Source: Campylobacterales bacterium (lineage in GTDB: Bacteria; Campylobacterota; Campylobacteria; Campylobacterales; Nitratiruptoraceae). From it: 9,758 nucleotides of DNA. The number at the start of each line of letters is the position of its first letter. Position 1 is the first letter of the stretch. The notes below the pieces were generated by a model. That model did no database searches, was not told the origin of the DNA, and was given only the letters and a program-made list of their open reading frames with translations. Positions 7,155 through 9,758 of this stretch are shown here, piece after piece. The DNA lies in assembly GCA_027068245.1 (NCBI GenBank), contig JAMOUF010000145.1, positions 1 through 9,758 of the forward strand. The letters run 5' to 3'. A program made the translations under genes and the position numbers.

Positions 7155-8735
7155 TTATTTTTTATCTTTCATATATCGTAAAAGATTATTAATCATTTTA
7201 TCTTTTATAGCCCTTGTACTAAGAACATCATCTTTTGGATAAATATTAAACATACAGTTTTGTTCACATGGGATTATTTGGCCATTTCTTATTTCAAAAA
7301 CCTTCCACACTACTCCTGGTTCATTAGGAACATTAAATACTCTTTGAATCCCATCGTTTGTAAATACTTTTACTTTAGCACCAGAATACGCCAAAGCCAT
7401 ATTTCCATTTAAATCATATCTATCACTATAATTATGAACAAAATATTTATAGATACCATTTGCATCAACATTATATATAGTAGTAGTTTCTGGACCATAA
7501 GATGTTATGTCATCCCTATCCAAAAATGCTATGGGTTTATAGCGTTCATCAGACAAAACATAATCGGTTACAACATAACGATTATAAACTGTATCAAAAT
7601 ATGCATATTTTTCAGCCCAATATATATGATATTTAAGTTCATTGTTTTTCAAAAATAGAAGATGAGAATCCAAATCAGATGGATCCTTACCCCAAGAAAG
7701 TTGTATCCGTAGTTCTTGTCCATTTGCAGTGACAAGATCAGGAGATAGACTTATCTCTATATACTCCTCTGGTTCATCAACGGTTATATTTGTATAATTG
7801 GGGATATAACCCTCAGCAGAGACTACCAAAGTATAATTACCAGGTTCAATATTTTCAAGTTTAAAAGTGCCATCTGGCATTGTAAATGTCTCTTTTATCG
7901 GTGTACCGTCTGTTTGATAGGAACCTTTATAAAGCTTCACTGTAGCTGAGACATTTAAATTTTCTCCAGTAACAGAATTAAATACACGCCCTTCTATCGT
8001 AGATAAAATGGCATTTTGTTGATCAACAAGTTCTATAAGACCAAAATTTACTCTATCACTGTTTCCAACTAGATCAGGAGTTATTTTACCCAATGACACT
8101 CTATAACCATCTTTTTCAACTTGGATAGTATAAACTTTGTTTGGATCATAATTTGGAATATTTAATGAAAAATGTCCATTACTATCACTCATACCCGTTG
8201 CTACAACATTCCCATCTTCATCCACCAAAACAACTACTCTTGCATCTTTGATAGGTTGTCCTGTGGTTGCATTAATTACGGTTCCTGTTACAACTTTTGT
8301 TATTCCGCTACTAGAACTGGATGAAGTTGGCCCAGAAATCAATCCAAAATCTGCTGGTGATCCAATATATATCTTTCCATTTTCAAAATAAAAATTATCA
8401 AAATAGGGATCAAGTCTGGTCCAAATCAAATATCCATTCTCATCCATACCTTCTAATTTTGCCAAGACCCTTCCATTAACAGTCATATAAATCCATCCAT
8501 AAGGATCATTGTTATCATAATGAGCAAAGTAACCATTAATTGGAATAACTCTATTTGCTAAATTTTCAATTAAATTATATAAACGATTTTCCTCTGCTAA
8601 ATCTGATGATGACGATGAGGATGACGATGAAGTTATAATATAATCTGTTGGAGACGGAAGGAGTCCTTTTCTGTCAATCTCATTTGCAAAAATAATGCTG
8701 GTTAGCAATATGACAAGCATAATTAATTTACTCAT
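7155..8735 (-). CDS. Secreted multidomain protein: INGY module, two carboxypeptidase-regulatory-like repeats, YfaP-like domain
   Basis: A 526-residue exported protein. Residues 1-17 are a Sec signal peptide (MSKLIMLVILLTSIIFA, likely cut before Asn18). A nine-Ser run (36-44) precedes the shared INGY module (66-125), and a six-Ser run (138-143) follows it. Residues about 147-236 and 246-331 are two carboxypeptidase-regulatory-like beta-sandwich repeats, each with the G-V-N--TG-P/L start and DG/NG-F-L--I turn; the second has EPGNYTLVVSAEGY. Residues about 340-487 resemble the YfaP/DUF2135 domain: LSWGKDPSDLDSH (346-358), LDRDDITSYGPETTTI (405-420), YFVHNYS (431-437), SGAKVKVF (451-458). A Cys pair (490, 494) sits near the C-terminus. 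No lipobox, catalytic residues or membrane anchor is visible. A structural or adhesive surface role is possible but inferred. AAAGG lies six bases before the ATG. Confidence 0.88.
   Translation of the reverse strand: MSKLIMLVILLTSIIFANEIDRKGLLPSPTDYIITSSSSSSSSSDLAEENRLYNLIENLANRVIPINGYFAHYDNNDPYGWIYMTVNGRVLAKLEGMDENGYLIWTRLDPYFDNFYFENGKIYIGSPADFGLISGPTSSSSSSGITKVVTGTVINATTGQPIKDARVVVLVDEDGNVVATGMSDSNGHFSLNIPNYDPNKVYTIQVEKDGYRVSLGKITPDLVGNSDRVNFGLIELVDQQNAILSTIEGRVFNSVTGENLNVSATVKLYKGSYQTDGTPIKETFTMPDGTFKLENIEPGNYTLVVSAEGYIPNYTNITVDEPEEYIEISLSPDLVTANGQELRIQLSWGKDPSDLDSHLLFLKNNELKYHIYWAEKYAYFDTVYNRYVVTDYVLSDERYKPIAFLDRDDITSYGPETTTIYNVDANGIYKYFVHNYSDRYDLNGNMALAYSGAKVKVFTNDGIQRVFNVPNEPGVVWKVFEIRNGQIIPCEQNCMFNIYPKDDVLSTRAIKDKMINNLLRYMKDKK
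8361..8540 (-). other. Shared INGY module, N-terminal copy
   Basis: Residues 66-125 carry INGYFAHYD, then GWIYMTV, KLEGMDENGY, IWTRLD and KIYIG, aligned with the C-terminal copy in the convergent gene. Here Ser runs bracket the module on both sides, as expected for an independently folding unit placed between flexible linkers. Confidence 0.75.
8604..8630 (-). other. Nine-serine run
   Basis: Nine consecutive Ser codons use TCA, TCG and TCC in mixed order, so the run is not a simple slippage-prone microsatellite and is probably kept for its protein-level property as a linker. A second run of six Ser lies at 8307-8324 after the shared module. The opposite strand reads as an Asp/Glu run but is not a gene. 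Confidence 0.85.
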
Positions 8736-8881
8736 AATATACCTTTATTTAAAATTTAATAAAATTATTCCACATATAAACTTAATATAATTTTAATTTT
8801 TAAAAAATGTATTAATAAAAATTATATTTATTTATATCCTTGTATTTTAAATCTTCTATAAACGAGTAAAGCAACTTTTAA
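8736..8881. promoter_or_regulatory. AT-rich upstream region of the large secreted-protein gene
   Basis: These 146 bases contain no coding sequence that I can support. They must hold the promoter for the minus-strand gene. The best candidate is TATAAT at 8826-8821 on the minus strand, with no recognisable -35, and several weaker A/T-rich alternatives lie nearer the gene. The right part is where the missing first half of the regulator gene would be expected, but no frame shows it. Confidence 0.35.
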
Positions 8882-9070
8882 CATTTACTTTATCAAAACC
8901 ACTTTATTGACACCAGGCACAAAACAGTATTTACCATATCGATGGCGGAGATTTACCACAACAAAAAACACTTCAACATCGCCCATCTGGCAAAAATCGC
9001 CAAAGTCCTGGAAGTGGATATCTGTGAATTTTTCGAAGGGGTGGACGAGATTATAAAAGATGATGACTAA
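8882..9070 (+). pseudogene. XRE-family helix-turn-helix regulator, N-terminal half missing
   Basis: An open frame of 62 codons ends at the TAA at 9068-9070. From about 8918 it reads HKTVFTISMAEIYHNKK, then FNIAHLAKIAKVLEVDICEFFEG, which is the recognition-helix and C-terminal part of an XRE (HTH_3-type) DNA-binding domain; the I-KIAKVLEVDI-EFF ending is typical. The first two helices, normally about 30-40 residues earlier, are absent: the upstream codons (HLLYQNHFIDT) do not resemble them, and a stop at 8879-8881 closes the frame. The first in-frame ATG (8942) would give only 42 residues without a complete domain. The break coincides with the edge of the AT-rich island, so the gene was probably truncated when that DNA arrived. 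An unusual start codon or expressed fragment cannot be excluded. Confidence 0.7.
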
Positions 9071-9075
9071 TCATC

Positions 9076-9132
9076 ATCCGGATAAGTTTTATATCAATAT
9101 TTTAAAGCGGACTCTTTTTCCTATCCGGATAA
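9076..9132. repeat. Pair of ATCCGGATAA repeats upstream of rnhB
   Basis: ATCCGGATAA occurs at 9076-9085 and 9123-9132, 47 bases apart. Each includes the palindrome ATCCGGAT, extended to TATCCGGATA in the second. The second copy lies between the likely -35 and -10 regions of rnhB. The palindrome also occurs inside coding sequence at 5751 and 6470, so operator function is uncertain. Confidence 0.5.
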
Positions 9133-9137
9133 CATTC

Positions 9138-9146
9138 TGCTATTAT
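9138..9146 (+). promoter_or_regulatory. Possible extended -10 of rnhB
   Basis: TGCTATTAT matches the extended -10 form TGnTATnAT. It would start transcription about ten bases before the rnhB ATG, leaving a very short leader that begins near the ribosome binding site. A T-rich stretch (TTTTTC, 9115-9120) is the only candidate upstream element. Transcription from further upstream is equally possible. Confidence 0.35.
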
Positions 9147-9162
9147 TTCAAAAAGGAGAGAG

Positions 9163-9708
9163 ATGCTGTGCGGTATAGACGAGGCGGGGAGAGGCCCGTT
9201 GGCGGGACCTTTGGTGGTTGCGGGCGTGGTTTTGAAAAAGAGTATGGAAGGTCTTGGGGATTCCAAAAAGCTCAGTCCCAAAAAAAGAGAGAAGCTGTTT
9301 GGCGAGATTATACAAAACTCCACATATTTGATAGTCTGCGTAGATAGCACCCTCATAGACGAAACGGGGCTTAGCCGCTCGATAAACCTGGCTCTTAAAA
9401 AGATAGTTGAAAACATAGCGGCGGATGAGTATATTTTCGACGGCAACTCCACTTTCAACGTAAGCGGTATAAAGACTATGGTAAAAGCGGATACCAAGAT
9501 AGAAGAGGTCATGGCCGCATCCATTTTGGCAAAAGTTTTCAGAGACCATCTTATGTGCGACTATGCCAGACTATATCCGGAATATAATTTTTGCCGCCAC
9601 AAAGGGTATGGAACGAAAGAGCATATAGAGAGGATAAAAAGATACGGGTTATCTCCCATTCACAGAGAGAGCTTCAGGCCTAAAGCCCTTTTGAAAACCC
9701 TTTTTTGA
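9163..9708 (+). CDS. rnhB: Ribonuclease HII
   Basis: Encodes RNase HII, which cuts the RNA strand of RNA-DNA hybrids and starts removal of single ribonucleotides from DNA. The 181-residue protein opens with the catalytic signature GIDEAGRGPLAGP, giving Asp6 and Glu7. Further likely metal ligands are Asp93 (FDGN) and Asp128 (ASILAKVFRDHLM), completing the DEDD set. It also has the GDSKKLSPKKRE motif (32-43) and the C-terminal HKGYGTKEH and SPIHRESF segments. It is slightly short for the family, but all motifs are intact. AAGGAG lies four bases before the ATG. Its position near the S10 operon agrees with the order I recall for Helicobacter. Confidence 0.97.
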   Translation: MLCGIDEAGRGPLAGPLVVAGVVLKKSMEGLGDSKKLSPKKREKLFGEIIQNSTYLIVCVDSTLIDETGLSRSINLALKKIVENIAADEYIFDGNSTFNVSGIKTMVKADTKIEEVMAASILAKVFRDHLMCDYARLYPEYNFCRHKGYGTKEHIERIKRYGLSPIHRESFRPKALLKTLF

Positions 9709-9758
9709 TACGGTTTTGGCGGTAGTAGTGGTAAAAGACGGCCGCCACCATTACCATA
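9680..9758 (-). CDS. Possible 3' end of a convergent membrane-protein gene
   Basis: On the minus strand, a frame open from the window edge to a TAG at 9682-9680 encodes a hydrophobic stretch (MVMVAAVFYHYY) followed by a basic tail (RQNRIKKGFSKGL). That is what the end of a membrane protein with a cytoplasmic tail looks like. It would overlap the 3' end of rnhB by 29 bases. Only 25 codons are visible and no family can be named; a second minus frame is also open, so the call is weak. Confidence 0.3.
   Translation of the reverse strand, partial: MVMVAAVFYHYYRQNRIKKGFSKGL

Larger units (their letters stand above)
5954..8910. other. AT-rich two-gene island between core genes
   Basis: From the stop of the ATPase-like gene to the middle of a broken regulator gene the DNA is visibly richer in A and T than on either side. 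It carries two convergent genes for secreted proteins and nothing else recognisable. In the order I recall for relatives, the ATPase-like gene and rnhB are separated by only one small gene, so this block looks inserted or substituted. No transposase, integrase, terminal inverted repeats or clear target duplication could be found. The right limit is approximate and is set by the point where homology to the regulator resumes. Confidence 0.55.

Noticed and set aside
8601..8640. Plus-strand GAT/GAC/GAG repeat as a microsatellite or acidic peptide
   Set aside because: It is the complement of mixed Ser codons in the secreted-protein gene and has no plus-strand gene around it.
5954..8910. Insertion sequence or transposon
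   Set aside because: No transposase, integrase, terminal inverted repeats or target duplication could be seen; only accessory genes are present, so I call it an island without a mobility mechanism.
9102..9549. Two minus-strand open frames opposite rnhB
   Set aside because: They overlap an intact RNase HII with all catalytic residues and show no protein-family features of their own.
1..9758. CRISPR arrays, tRNA or rRNA genes
   Set aside because: No regularly spaced repeats with unique spacers and no tRNA cloverleaf or rRNA sequence were recognised on either strand.

Overview
The window looks like chromosomal DNA from a member of the Campylobacterota (formerly Epsilonproteobacteria). The basis is the style of the ribosomal proteins (for example the L3 start [14 protein letters not shown] and the L16 start [10 protein letters not shown]), AAGGA-type ribosome binding sites, and the gene order rpsJ / ATPase-like gene / rnhB, which I recall from Helicobacter and its relatives. 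The Ser-run linkers in two secreted proteins resemble those I associate with hydrothermal-vent members, but genus cannot be decided from sequence alone.

Positions 1-4776 (minus strand) hold the first eleven genes of the S10 ribosomal operon in canonical order: rpsJ, rplC, rplD, rplW, rplB, rpsS, rplV, rpsC, rplP, rpmC and rpsQ (its 3' end is cut by the window edge). Genes overlap by a few bases or are separated by at most 12, and each has a Shine-Dalgarno sequence, often inside the gene before it. A near-consensus promoter (TTGAAA, 17 bp, TATAAT) lies just before rpsJ and gives a predicted leader of only about 46 nt.

Positions 4777-5953 hold a divergent promoter region and a plus-strand AAA_14/DUF4143-type gene. 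Its protein keeps the fold signatures of that ATPase family but appears to have lost key Walker A and Walker B residues.

Positions 5954 to about 8910 form a visibly more AT-rich island with two convergent genes and an AT-rich hairpin between their stop codons. Both genes encode secreted proteins with Sec signal peptides and Ser-rich linkers. They share a module of about 60 residues (INGY..HY ... W.Y ... Y..WT.L) that is C-terminal in one protein and N-terminal in the other. The larger protein also carries two carboxypeptidase-regulatory-like beta-sandwich repeats and a YfaP/DUF2135-like domain. I see no transposase or integrase.

Positions 8882-9758 return to the flanking composition. First comes the C-terminal half of an XRE-type helix-turn-helix regulator whose N-terminal half is missing at the island edge. 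Then comes rnhB (RNase HII), preceded by two copies of ATCCGGATAA. A possible minus-strand gene end overlaps the 3' end of rnhB at the window edge.

The overall picture is conserved core housekeeping DNA (translation, ATPase-like gene, regulator, rnhB) in which a pair of lineage-specific exported proteins has been inserted or has replaced part of the regulator gene.
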